A stretch of DNA of 64,000 nucleotides, taken from NCBI GenBank assembly GCA_039105265.1, contig JAPFFF010000003.1:3038001-3102000 (forward strand), given 5' to 3'. This DNA comes from Tritrichomonas musculus. Lineage: Eukaryota > Parabasalia > Tritrichomonadida > Tritrichomonadidae. Position numbers and translations under genes: made by a program. The notes below the pieces were generated by a model. The model ran no database searches and was not told the DNA's origin. It saw only the letters and a list, made by a program, of their open reading frames with translations. Shown one piece after another: positions 49,951 through 60,385 of the stretch (positions within the stretch are counted from its first letter, which is position 1; each line of letters begins with the position of its first letter).

Positions 49951-52918
49951 GAGGGTTTTCCAAAAAAAAAAAGCTTGTTCAAAACTAATCTTTTTTCCGA
50001 AAACTCGATGATAATAGGAAATTCTTTTTTTTCCAAAAATTGGTCTGTTTTCCGAAATTTTTATTTTTTGCCTATCTCGAACTTTTATGATAAAAAAATG
50101 GAATTTTAAAGAGGTGCGGACAGGGTGAAGTGATTTAGATTCGCACCAAAATTTGCATATATTAATTATTTTTTATGAGCATTATAATGATATAATTGTT
50201 TTTTATTTTCGTCCACGGGGCCGACTTGTGGCGATATATGATTTTTTTTCTGAGGTAGAAAAATATAAACCACTGAAAAAAATATAAAAATATGTAAACT
50301 ATAGAAATTATATAATTAAGAGAAAAATCTATTATTTAGAAGAAAAAAAGTAATAAAAACATGATAAAAATCATTTTTATACTATTTAAAAAAATGTTTC
50401 TCGTTTGTTATTATTTAATTATTAATGTATGATATAGTTTCCACTAGGGTTTTTAATAACCGATTTTTAATTGAAAATATAATTTGTAAAATATACAAAA
50501 TCATTTTTATATATTATTGAATATTTTAATTTGTAATAGTTTATTAGATTTAAAAATAAATTATTAATATTAGTAATATGATATTATAAATAATTTGAAA
50601 ATATTATGGAAAATTATATCAATTGAACAAATTATGCAAAACTTAATTCTTATCTGAATTAAATATTAATATTTATTTTATAGTTATTATATTTCGACAA
50701 AACATATGAGTTGATAAATCTGTGCTAAAATTTAAAAATCTCTTTTTTAATAGAAGTAATCGACAAAATAAGAAGCATTTCTTATTTTTACTATAATTTA
50801 ATGTATAATAAGATTTTTAACTCGCCTATATCATATATGTGTACTCATTATATAGTAATAAAACTGTTTTTTACATAAAATATCAAACTTGGAATAAATT
50901 AAAGAATTAAATAATTATAATAAAAGCTTAAAATTTGAAGCAAATATGTAAAATGAATAAAAATGGTGTTAATATATCATTATTTTGAGGTTGATTAGAA
51001 AAATATAGGTTAGTGAAAATTAATATAATAATCTTAATAATAGCCATATTTCTTTTTTTTCACTCAAAAAGATATTATATATCATTTCCACTTTGGAGTG
51101 AATAATATAATGGTAATAATGATATTATCTTAATTATTTACTGGAACGTTTTAGAAGGCATTTACATTCCCCTCTCAAATAATTGAGTTTAATTTGAAAG
51201 GGGGATTCAAATTTCAGAATTTTTGAGCGGTTTCTCAAAACCTTAGTTTCCACTTAAATTGGCCCAAAAAAAAATTGAGAAAATGAAAATGGGCCAAATT
51301 TAATAAAAAAAAGTATTTTAAAAATATATTATTAATATATGATTGTTATATATTTTATTTATATCATATAATTATTATAATATAATAAAATAATAAATTA
51401 CATATTAAGATATGAATTCAAATGTAACGACTCTCAATTTTTATTTACTATATTCTCAATTTTATTCTCGAAGATTTTTTTATTCAAAATTTATGAATAA
51501 AAAATTAATGAAAAAAAACTTTCTACATTTGATTTAAATTTTAATTAAACTTCAAAATATATAAAGAAAATTATTTATTCCCTTTCTCTCAAATTACCAT
51601 TTTATGAAAAGCGCTTTGAAATTATAATTGTTCAATATTTAGAATATACAGTTATATAAAGTTTATTAATTGTTTATATTTATTTTAAATATTTTAATAG
51701 TATATATAATATTATTAAATGTTATATAATCTATGATATACATATAAATATAAAAAGATATTTGCTTAATATTTCAATAAAAATTTTTTATTGAAAAAAA
51801 ATCGTTATTAATGTTTATTATTTTAAAATTGATTTTTGCAGCTCAGCCCCCTGAATCAAATTAAACTAAATTTAGCATATTTTTATTATATTAAATGTAA
51901 AATATTTAAATGTAATTATAATCTAAATAAATTCTTTATTTATTTAGATATTTCAAAAAAATATATAAAAATTCATTAAAATGAACTTTTTAACAAAATA
52001 TAAAATATTTATAAAAAAACAAAATGCATAATTAATCATTAATTTCCAATATATATAATAATTAATCATTATAATTTCAATCCATCCATCAGGTGGCTGG
52101 ATTGGGTTATTTTCATAGGATACTTGTTTGTGTTATTATAACTTATATAATTGATATTTTAAAACATTTAAATAATAAATATATAAAATAAGTGCAATAT
52201 AATATAATATCAAAATTTTATTTAGTAAATATTAATACATAAAAAGATATACATATTTTTATAAACGTTAAAAATGTAAAGTAGGTGTCCGCACCTCTAA
52301 TTTTAACGAAAAATGAGATTTTTTATGCAAAAAAAATTATTTTATTAGTAAAAAAAAGTATAAGTGGTAAATAAATTTATGACATTACAATAAAACAAAA
52401 ACTAGCTATAATTGAGATACCAAAAATACAATCTATAATTATGATAATCTTATATCAACTATATTCTGCAATTTATGCTTATAAATATTTATATCGTATA
52501 GAAAGGCAGAAACTAATCTACATGTTTAGCTGATTCCCATCTTTTATAATTTAATTTAATTTTTGATGAGGTTTGAATTTGTTAACTTTATAAAAATTTT
52601 TGTAGAGATTCGTGGGTATACATTATTTTTTGATTATTATTCAATATATATTGAATAATTATATAACAACACAATCATATATAAACAGTAGAAACAAATA
52701 CATAGTAGATAAATAAAAAAACAATTTTTTAAAAAAAAGCATGAGTAGCTACTCATGCTTAAATGAAAAAAAAAAATTCTCAAAAAAATTGGATTTTCCG
52801 AAAAAAAACATTTTCCGAAAACCAGCCTGTTTTTGGAAAAAAAAGAATTTCTTATTATTGTTGAGTTTTCGGAAAAAAGGTAATTTTTGAGCAAGCTTTT
52901 TTTTTTTGGAAAACCCTC
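49951..52918. mobile_element. TA-flanked element with about 110-bp inverted ends, 2.97 kb
   Basis: GAGGGTTTTCC at 49951 and its complement at 52918 are bordered by TA (49949-49950 and 52919-52920). Behind them the two ends match over roughly 110 bp, including TCTTTTTTCCGAAAACTC-like and AGGAAATTCTTTTTTTTCC-like words, with scattered differences. TA duplication and inverted ends fit the Tc1/mariner/pogo superfamily. No transposase is present; most of the interior is a second, inserted element (50110-52298), so the original was probably a MITE of under 0.8 kb. Confidence 0.8.
50110..52298. mobile_element. Nested hAT-like element, 2.19 kb, 8-bp target duplication
   Basis: The 8-bp duplication AATTTTAA lies at 50102-50109 and 52299-52306. 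Perfect 13-bp inverted ends AGAGGTGCGGACA lie at 50110-50122 and (complement) 52286-52298. The interior is AT-rich with no reading frame and a few GC-richer words (near 50213 and 52088), plus a short inverted repeat near 51170 (CCCCTCTCAAAT versus ATTTGAAAGGGG). Non-autonomous hAT-like by inference from the duplication length. Confidence 0.85.
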
Positions 52919-53071
52919 TAATGAAAAAAAGTAAACTGGAATCAAAAATTCAGTACCACCAAATAAGTTATCAAAAATCATTCAATTAAATTTAATCGTT
53001 GGAATACCTTTCTCAAAGGGAATTCTAATTGAATGATTTATTTTGTCAAAAAAATTATCAAAATAATATAA

Positions 53072-55258
53072 ATGCCTCGTCAACCAATCCCGCAAAAGAA
53101 AAGTGAAGATGGCTGGAATATTATCCAAGCTGGAATAAATGATATCCTTCAAAGGAAACAATCGCAACTTAAACTTACAAACCTTTACGAAGCAGTTGGC
53201 AATCTTGTTAATGCAAATTCTGACATATTAAGAACAGGCTTGCAAAATATATTAACAGAACATTTTAAAAAATGGAGGGAAGAACTTTCTCTTATAGCAG
53301 GAAATCCTCTTATTGCACGTTTTTCAGTTGTTTATGACGATTATCGCACATATTGTAGTATTATTCCAAAAATATATAGTCTTTATGACAGACGAAATAA
53401 TAAAACGCAGGATAATGAAACATTAAACTTGATTCAATCTTTATTTCAAACTCTTGTGTTAAGAAACTCTACCGACACCCTCATGAAAGGAACAACAGAT
53501 GGAATCCGAAACGAAATTCGTATTGCTCGATCACAAAACAACGCTGATCTTAAAAATATTTCTAATTTAATCAAAATGTATTATGAGTTTCGTAAAAAAC
53601 TTAATATATTTGATGCCTTTTTTGAAGCTTTTGAAACAGATACAATTAATTTTTATGATGCATTCTTTAAAGCCAAATATGAAGGTAGCTCATTTCCAAA
53701 TTATTTGCAAACTGCATCAGAGCAGTTTGCCAGAGAAGAATCTATAATGAAAGAATTTTTTCAGAAAGATGAACGTATTGAAATTTTGACTGCTTGCCTA
53801 TTTAATCTTTTAACTAAAAATGAACCTAAGTTCCTGCAAGGTGATGAGCCCCCAGTTAGTATAGCACTTACAAATCAGGATAAGCGCCCACTTAAATGGC
53901 TTATTGACACATACCAAAATTTTGGCCTCGATCTTGAAAGAATTTATACTGCTTGTTCCAAATATATTATGAATCAAATGCTTCAATTATCAGTCAATTT
54001 CAAAGAAAATATGAAAGCGGGAGAAATTTCTACAAATATTTCAGAACTTATTCAATTAACAGAAGATTTCTCTAGACCATATCACCTAATTTTTGATGGT
54101 TTGCAAAAAGCAAAAGAAAAACTTGAAGAATGTATTAAAAAGGCTTGGAATGATAAGAGATTCAATATTGAAGAAAACTTTTGCGTTTATATTGACACTC
54201 AATTTAAAGGTGACTTTAAGAATATGAAAGCTGAAGAACGTGAGCAATTTCCTTCAATTGTTGCTAAGTTTTATAACCTACTTGAAGATAAGAAAACATT
54301 TGTTGTCACATATGAGCATAATATGGTTCGTCGTTTTATCAAAATGGGTCTTAAATTGGTTGATATTGAAACGCCTACAATTAATGCAATCCGTAGAGCC
54401 AAAGCTGCAGACTTTGCTAAATCATTTAAAGACTATGTTAAAACAATTCAAGATTCTGAAAACCTTGAAACTCAATTCAAGGAAGAGCTTCATAATACCA
54501 AGTTGGGGCAAGGAGTAGGTAAAATTGGATTTCAGCCTATTGTCTTTGACCAAAAAAGGTATCCTCTTGAAAAAAATGTTGCAACAATTCTACCACAACC
54601 TGTTCAGCCCATCAATCAAGCATTTTGTGATTTTTATACAAAGAAACATCCAAATTACGTTCTTCAACTTTTACAAGACGTATCAACTATTGAATCAAAG
54701 TTCCATGTACCAAAAAATTCAAAAACTCAGCAATCAAGAACATATACTGTCTCATCAGATATTTTATGCGCAACCATAGTTCACGCTGTTTCGGAGAAAC
54801 CGATGAAATATCCCGAGCTCCAAAGTTTAATTAGTGATCAAAGAATGCTTGATTTGAATCTAAAAAGGTTGATTTCAAAGAGTTGTCAAATTTTGAAGGT
54901 TGAATCTAAAGAAAAAAAGAAAAGTGATAATGTTTTTTCACTCAATCCAAACTTTTTCTCAAAATCTAGCCGTGTTCTCATCCCACCTGTTATAAATGAG
55001 AGAAAGAAAGATATGAGCACAATTAGTGAAAATGTTAATAACGAAAAATCAGAAAATATTCAGGCAGCTATTGTTAGAGTTCTGAAGAAAAATAATAGAA
55101 TTGAACAAGGACAGCTTGAAAATGACGTTATAAATGAATTGGCACCATACTTTAGAGCAGATGTAGGTATTATTCGAAGAATTCTTGGACAGCTTGAAAC
55201 AGAATACTTCAATCGTATTCAAGAAAAAGATTCGGTAATCCTAGAATATGTTAAATAA
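53072..55258 (+). CDS. Cullin, 728 aa, with neddylation domain
   Basis: The N-terminal 350 residues are cullin repeats (helical, opening DGWNIIQAGINDILQ). The cullin-homology region includes EQFPSIVAKFYNLLEDKKTF followed by YEHNMVRRFIKMG, equivalent to the 'LL..KD.FE..Y...LA.RLL' block that packs against the RING protein. The C-terminal winged helix reads IVRVLKKNNRIEQGQLENDV and ends RIQEKDSVILEYVK, with the lysine of the 'IVR(I/V)(M/L)K' motif available for NEDD8 attachment. This is a scaffold of a cullin-RING ubiquitin ligase of CUL1/3/4 type; which subclass is unclear. A paralogue lies at 57987. Confidence 0.9.
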   Translation: MPRQPIPQKKSEDGWNIIQAGINDILQRKQSQLKLTNLYEAVGNLVNANSDILRTGLQNILTEHFKKWREELSLIAGNPLIARFSVVYDDYRTYCSIIPKIYSLYDRRNNKTQDNETLNLIQSLFQTLVLRNSTDTLMKGTTDGIRNEIRIARSQNNADLKNISNLIKMYYEFRKKLNIFDAFFEAFETDTINFYDAFFKAKYEGSSFPNYLQTASEQFAREESIMKEFFQKDERIEILTACLFNLLTKNEPKFLQGDEPPVSIALTNQDKRPLKWLIDTYQNFGLDLERIYTACSKYIMNQMLQLSVNFKENMKAGEISTNISELIQLTEDFSRPYHLIFDGLQKAKEKLEECIKKAWNDKRFNIEENFCVYIDTQFKGDFKNMKAEEREQFPSIVAKFYNLLEDKKTFVVTYEHNMVRRFIKMGLKLVDIETPTINAIRRAKAADFAKSFKDYVKTIQDSENLETQFKEELHNTKLGQGVGKIGFQPIVFDQKRYPLEKNVATILPQPVQPINQAFCDFYTKKHPNYVLQLLQDVSTIESKFHVPKNSKTQQSRTYTVSSDILCATIVHAVSEKPMKYPELQSLISDQRMLDLNLKRLISKSCQILKVESKEKKKSDNVFSLNPNFFSKSSRVLIPPVINERKKDMSTISENVNNEKSENIQAAIVRVLKKNNRIEQGQLENDVINELAPYFRADVGIIRRILGQLETEYFNRIQEKDSVILEYVK

Positions 55259-55985
55259 CAGAAATATTTTCATAATACTTTCATTTGAAAATAAAAAATA
55301 TATAATATTATATTTCCTATTGATATTTTATTGTTATTATTATTATTGAATCATCCCATGTATTTTAAAAAGCTTAAATAGTTTGGGAATTAATTTATAA
55401 TTCTACTAATTTAATTTTTTAATCAACAATGCCAACAAATTACTTAAATATTTTATCCTTGGGTTTAGTATTTACAATTGTTAACTACTTGTCCGTTTAA
55501 AAATTAAAATTGTAATTACAATGTAAATACGTTATTTTCTCGATATTAATTTTTTTTTTTTATCTTGATCTACAATTATTTTTTTATATTAAAAATGTTT
55601 TAAATAATTTAAAAATTGTTAATTATTTTTAAATTAAAAATAAAATGATAAAATAGTGAAATGATTTTCAAATTAAACATTAGAGTCCCACAAAGAAGTC
55701 TCAGATTGCCCAGAAAGCATAGGTTATTTATGGATATTTATACATTTACAATAAACCTAACTTTCTCAATAAACATCTTTTTTTGTGGATAATACAAGGT
55801 TTACGTAGAAATAATCACATTTTCAAAATAATCTAAGGTATTTCATGAACATAAGGTTTACTGATTACTTCAATTATATACGAATATATTAGATTTATAT
55901 AAAAAATTGTAGATTTCTATGATAAACCTGAGGTTTCCAAAATAAATTGAATGGTTTATTCATTATGAAAAAGTTCGATTGAAAC
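55259..55985. other. Intergenic DNA
   Basis: AT-rich, no gene. Words AGGTTTAC/AGGTTTCC and complements recur between 55720 and 55945 without forming a clean repeat. ATTGAAAC at 55978-55985 is the left target duplication of the next element. Confidence 0.5.
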
Positions 55986-57067
55986 AGAGGAGAGTGAACA
56001 AAAAAAACTTATTGAAAAAGTTTATTTTAAAAATAATGATATCTTCTTAAATAAAGTATAATGTCTTTATTTTATTAATTATTTAATTGTATTTAATTGT
56101 ATTATAAATATAGTGTTTATTTAAATTTCTTAAATAAGATATTTTTTAAAATCATTAAAATTATAATATTTTGAATGAAGTTAAAACGTCAGCAATCATC
56201 AATTATTATATGAAATGTATTTGTTTATGGCTTCTTTATACGATTCTGAAAACATTTTTATACTTTTTCTAACCATTTAAGAAAAAATATGATTTTTGTT
56301 ATAAAAATTCAAAATAATTAGAATTTTTGATCTGAAAATCACAAATAAAGCATATATTTAGGGATTGAATTAAAATATGAAACCATATTATACAATTCTC
56401 AATAAAAAAATATACTTATATTTTATTTTATCAAAGTTTTTTTAATTGTTTTTATTTTTGAGATTTTATTTACAGATATCTAAATAAATACAAAATATAT
56501 TTTGATTTTTATTCATAAATTATTGTTTTACAATAGTTATAAATTTAATATAATTGATATAAGCTATTTTGTGATTTTGGGAAATATTTTCAATGTGATA
56601 TACTAATTTTATGTAAATATAATTGATATATAATACAAGCATATATAAATAATTATATATTAAAATAATTATAAATTTTATTTCAATAAATGTTGGGATA
56701 TTTATTATTTCCAACAAATCTTTGATAAAATAAATTTTGAGAATTGTTTGTATCAATTTAGAAATATAAAAAATATTTCAATACCTCAAATTGAGAAAAA
56801 ACACGATTTCAATACTTTTAATTGAGAGAAAACACGATTTCAATACTTATAAATTGAGAAAAAACACGATTTCAATACTTTTAATTGAGAGAAAACACGA
56901 TTTCAATACTAAAATTTGAAATATGATTATCCGATTTGAATGAAAACTCCAAAACCTATAGAAGGATTTAATTACTGAGTAGGCAATTTTATCACACATA
57001 TGAATATGTTTAAACTCTCTTAATTTGGAAACCAACTAATGAGCAGATCTATGGTTCACCCTCCTCT
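55986..57067. mobile_element. hAT-like MITE, 1082 bp, 8-bp target duplication
   Basis: ATTGAAAC flanks both sides (55978-55985 and 57068-57075). The inverted ends are AGAGGAGAGTGAAC at the left and the complement of AGAGGAGGGTGAAC at the right. The interior is AT-rich and non-coding, with a four-unit minisatellite at 56777-56910. An 8-bp duplication suggests hAT. The opening AGAGG is shared with the element at 50110. Confidence 0.85.
56777..56910. repeat. Minisatellite of about 32-34 bp, four units
   Basis: Units built on ACACGATTTCAATACTT with AATTGAGAGAAA or AATTGAGAAAAA alternate in an A-B-A-B order, so a two-unit block was duplicated. It lies inside the hAT-like MITE. Confidence 0.85.
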
Positions 57068-57075
57068 ATTGAAAC

Positions 57076-57986
57076 GTACTTTTTTTTGCAATCATCAACA
57101 AGTTTGGTTCCAAAATCATTTTATCATTATTTTTTTTCTTTTGCTGGCATTATAAACTTTTAATTATTGCTTTTTTATATTTTTATAAGATTTTATTACC
57201 CCGATACTAATTGACCCCGGAGGTTAAGGTCAATATTGACCTTGTATCGTACATCCTAAAATAAATATGATTTACTTATTTAAGTTAATTTTTTAGAAAT
57301 ATCAATTTCTAATGATGATTATCAATATTCAATAGGATATTTGATGTTTAGGAGTTTCATTTCATCAAATCGTCAAAAAAAGACATATCGAATTTAATTT
57401 CCAATAACTAAGTCCAACTTTATTAGGCAAAAAGCAAATATATGATATTTTTATGATATAAATGATTAAAATGAAGCTTTTTATAGAAAAGTTTTACCAA
57501 AATTATTCAAAGTTAAAAATTTTCTAATTTCGATCAGCATTTGAATTCAAAAGTAATCATTTTCTTATAGTAATATCTTGTTTTCTAGCCTATTAAATAT
57601 ATTAAAATTAATAGTTTAAATTTATTATCTGTCATTAAATAAAATTTATTAATTATAATCATATTTATTAAAAATTTGCTAGTTTCGACCTTTTCTGTTC
57701 CAAACTTTTTTTCAATTGTACGATACACGGTCAAAATTGGCCTTAACTGCCAATTATAATTATGAGGGATTATGATTTCCCATTTATCTTAATAATTTTA
57801 CTATTAAATATACAAATATTATCTATAGTATAATAGTTATTTTTAACAGGAAAATGAAAATTTTGTAGATAAATATGAAATGTGTTTCTATCATATTTTT
57901 CATGTAGAAAAAATTTTTCAAAGACCATTTTTCATAATGTGATAGTCTCTTCACTTTTCTGTCAAAATTTATTTATATCTTAATAA
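57076..57986. other. Intergenic DNA containing a likely small inverted-repeat element
   Basis: About 30 bp at 57222-57252 (GGTTAAGGTCAATATTGACC and on to ATCGTAC) is imperfectly complementary to 57719-57752, enclosing about 530 bp of AT-rich DNA. This is probably a worn MITE; no target duplication was recognised. An initiator-like CTTCACTTTTC lies about 35 bp before the ATG at 57987. Confidence 0.5.
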
Positions 57987-59870
57987 ATGCAAAACGGAGA
58001 GCGTCGTCAGCTAATTCTACAAGAAGGAAATGGTGTTGATGCTATTAAATCGCAAATCACCAATATTTTCGGTGAAAATAAATCACTTCAAAGTTTTTCA
58101 ACTCTTTATCTTGAAATCAAAAAACTCTTTGATGCCAGCCCTGCAAAATTAAAAGCTTGCCTTAATGAAGCTTTGAGTGCCTGTTTAGGTCAATGTTATG
58201 AAGAACTCTCTAAAGTTTCTGATGTAGAAATAATTCCTCGTTTTGTTTCAGTTTATCGTGGGTATCAATGCATATATGCAATCGTTAAAGGATCTTGCAT
58301 CGGTGATCTTGAAATTTTAAACTCGATTCAAGAAATATATAAAAATACTCTAAAACTCGAAAATACTGAAAATTCACTCTTCGAAACATTATTTTCACAA
58401 GTTGAGCAAGTAATTAATAGTGCAAGATCTAGTGATGTTTTAAATAATGATAATCTTAATAATATTTCCCAAATTATCGAAATGTATTATAATTTTGATT
58501 TAAAGGATCAAGTTAATGACAAAATGGATGAAGGAACAGAAATTTTTTATTCAGATTTCTTTGGAAATATGGATATAAATAATTTTTCCGAATTTTTACT
58601 CAAATCTATAGATCAGTTTAACAAAGAAAAATCAATATTTGAAAAAATCATGCCGGGTGATTATCTTTACGAAACTTTCTTTAATGAACTTTTTGATGAC
58701 AGAAGCGAAAAGCCTCGATTTCTTAGAGGTGAACAACCTTCAATATTAAAAGAATTTATATCCCTCAGTCAAAAGCCTAATCTAGAAAGTAAAGATACGC
58801 TTCCATTCAAATGGCTAGTTAAATATTATTATCAATATCGTGAATCTTCAGATGTGCTGAATGTTTGTAATGTATGTGCTGAATATATCAAGAATAAAAT
58901 GCTTGAATTGAAACCACGCTTTGTCACTCCCAGCCAGCCCTCAAGAGTTATATCACAGAACATTTCTGATCTTATTATTTTAGAAGAAAGTCTTTCAAGT
59001 GTTTATCTTCTTCTTTTTGAAGGTATAAATGGTGCAAGAGAAAAACTTGATGATGAAATGTCACTTGCCTTGAATAATGAATCATTTAAGATTTGTGAAA
59101 GTTTAAACACCTTTCTTGACGTTAAAGGCAAAGAATATATGCCAGGCATTGAAAAACTCCCACGTGAGCAATTTCCATCAATTATTGCCAAGTTTTATAA
59201 TCTAATTATAAATAAAAGAAAATTTGAAGAAATTTACCAAAAAAAAATGATTAATAGAATAATTGATCAAGGGTTGGCTGTAACTTATAGTGAAAGTCCC
59301 TTAATCAACGAAATGCGTAAACCTGATAACACAAGTTTCCTCAATACCTTAAATCAATATGTTAATGAAATAGCTCTAAGTCAAAAAATTGAATATAATT
59401 TTGCTGGCAAAGAGTCCAGAATAACCCCCGTTATCTTCAAAAGAGGAGATTTCACGCAAAATTTAGAAGATGCAGTTGATGTTCCAACAGAAATATCAAC
59501 CTACAATCAGGAATTCTCAAGTTTTTATCAATCTCTAAATCCAACTGAGAATCTTCGTCTTCTTAACGATTTATCTCAGATTATTTTAGTCCTACAGTAT
59601 CCAACTCGTGCGAATAAAATGCAGAAAGTTAGGGTAATAACTGGCCTTGCTACTGGTTATCTTATTCAGCTTATTGCACAAGCCCCACAGAATGTGGCGG
59701 ATTTACTTAATGAACATGGTCCTCTCACTCAAAAACGATTGGATATGTTAGCTGGTTCATATCTTTTCTTAATTAAAGATGGAAAAATTTCTATTAATCT
59801 TGACTACCTCAAACAAGGAAGAAGGAGTATTAAAGTCAGTCTCAAAGAACCTAGGAGAGCAAATACTTGA
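57987..59870 (+). CDS. Cullin-like paralogue lacking the neddylation domain, 627 aa
   Basis: It is co-linear with the cullin at 53072. It shares the N-terminal helical repeats (CLGQCYEELSKVSDVEIIPR versus HFKKWREELSLIAGNPLIAR), the block EQFPSIIAKFYNLIINKRKF and a YQKKMINRIIDQG core. It ends at LDYLKQGRRSIKVSLKEPRRANT, about 100 residues short, without the winged-helix segment and NEDD8-acceptor lysine. No downstream frame encodes the missing part. It could be a regulatory or atypical cullin, or a gene truncated after duplication. Its long clean frame argues for function. Confidence 0.75.
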   Translation: MQNGERRQLILQEGNGVDAIKSQITNIFGENKSLQSFSTLYLEIKKLFDASPAKLKACLNEALSACLGQCYEELSKVSDVEIIPRFVSVYRGYQCIYAIVKGSCIGDLEILNSIQEIYKNTLKLENTENSLFETLFSQVEQVINSARSSDVLNNDNLNNISQIIEMYYNFDLKDQVNDKMDEGTEIFYSDFFGNMDINNFSEFLLKSIDQFNKEKSIFEKIMPGDYLYETFFNELFDDRSEKPRFLRGEQPSILKEFISLSQKPNLESKDTLPFKWLVKYYYQYRESSDVLNVCNVCAEYIKNKMLELKPRFVTPSQPSRVISQNISDLIILEESLSSVYLLLFEGINGAREKLDDEMSLALNNESFKICESLNTFLDVKGKEYMPGIEKLPREQFPSIIAKFYNLIINKRKFEEIYQKKMINRIIDQGLAVTYSESPLINEMRKPDNTSFLNTLNQYVNEIALSQKIEYNFAGKESRITPVIFKRGDFTQNLEDAVDVPTEISTYNQEFSSFYQSLNPTENLRLLNDLSQIILVLQYPTRANKMQKVRVITGLATGYLIQLIAQAPQNVADLLNEHGPLTQKRLDMLAGSYLFLIKDGKISINLDYLKQGRRSIKVSLKEPRRANT

Positions 59871-60385
59871 TAAGAAAGCAAAAGAAAAATATTTCTCTCA
59901 AGTTTTCAGTAAAAGAAAGCTCTTATTATTGATTTATTTCTTTATTTTATATATCTTTATTAGATCTGTTTTCAAATAGATTGAAATTCATTTAATTGTT
60001 GTTTCTATAACGCAAGCAGAGTTATTTGTCTCTGTTTCTGAGTTATTTGTATCAAATAATCCTTGTTTTAGTACGAAATGCAGTGATTATTTATCAGGAT
60101 TGAATATAGGATAGCAATCGATTAATTTTCAATACTTACAATTCAAATTGTTATCCTAATACCTCAATTACACAGTGCTATTTATCAGCTTGACTATCAG
60201 TATCTCTACTTATGGATGCATATTTGGTAGTTGGCATTAAATCAAAATGTTTATCCAAATGTAATCTTTAAATGATATTGTTTACATATCAAATATATGA
60301 AAAAGTAAGATTAAAAAAAAAGTTGCAAATTAAATAAATAACAAATTTTAAATACAAATAAGGAAAGAAAAAAAAAAATATGATA
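59871..60385. other. Intergenic DNA with a stray fragment of the LRR gene
   Basis: No gene. At 60096-60174 an 80-bp patch matches the LRR gene's internal sequence near 62578-62650: first a short direct match (AGGATTGAATATAGGATAGC), then the reverse complement of the same neighbourhood with a short deletion. Confidence 0.55.

Noticed and set aside
52637-52981. 114-codon minus-strand frame
   Set aside because: It runs through the terminal inverted repeat of the 49951-52918 element and reads as repetitive Phe/Leu/Ser noise.
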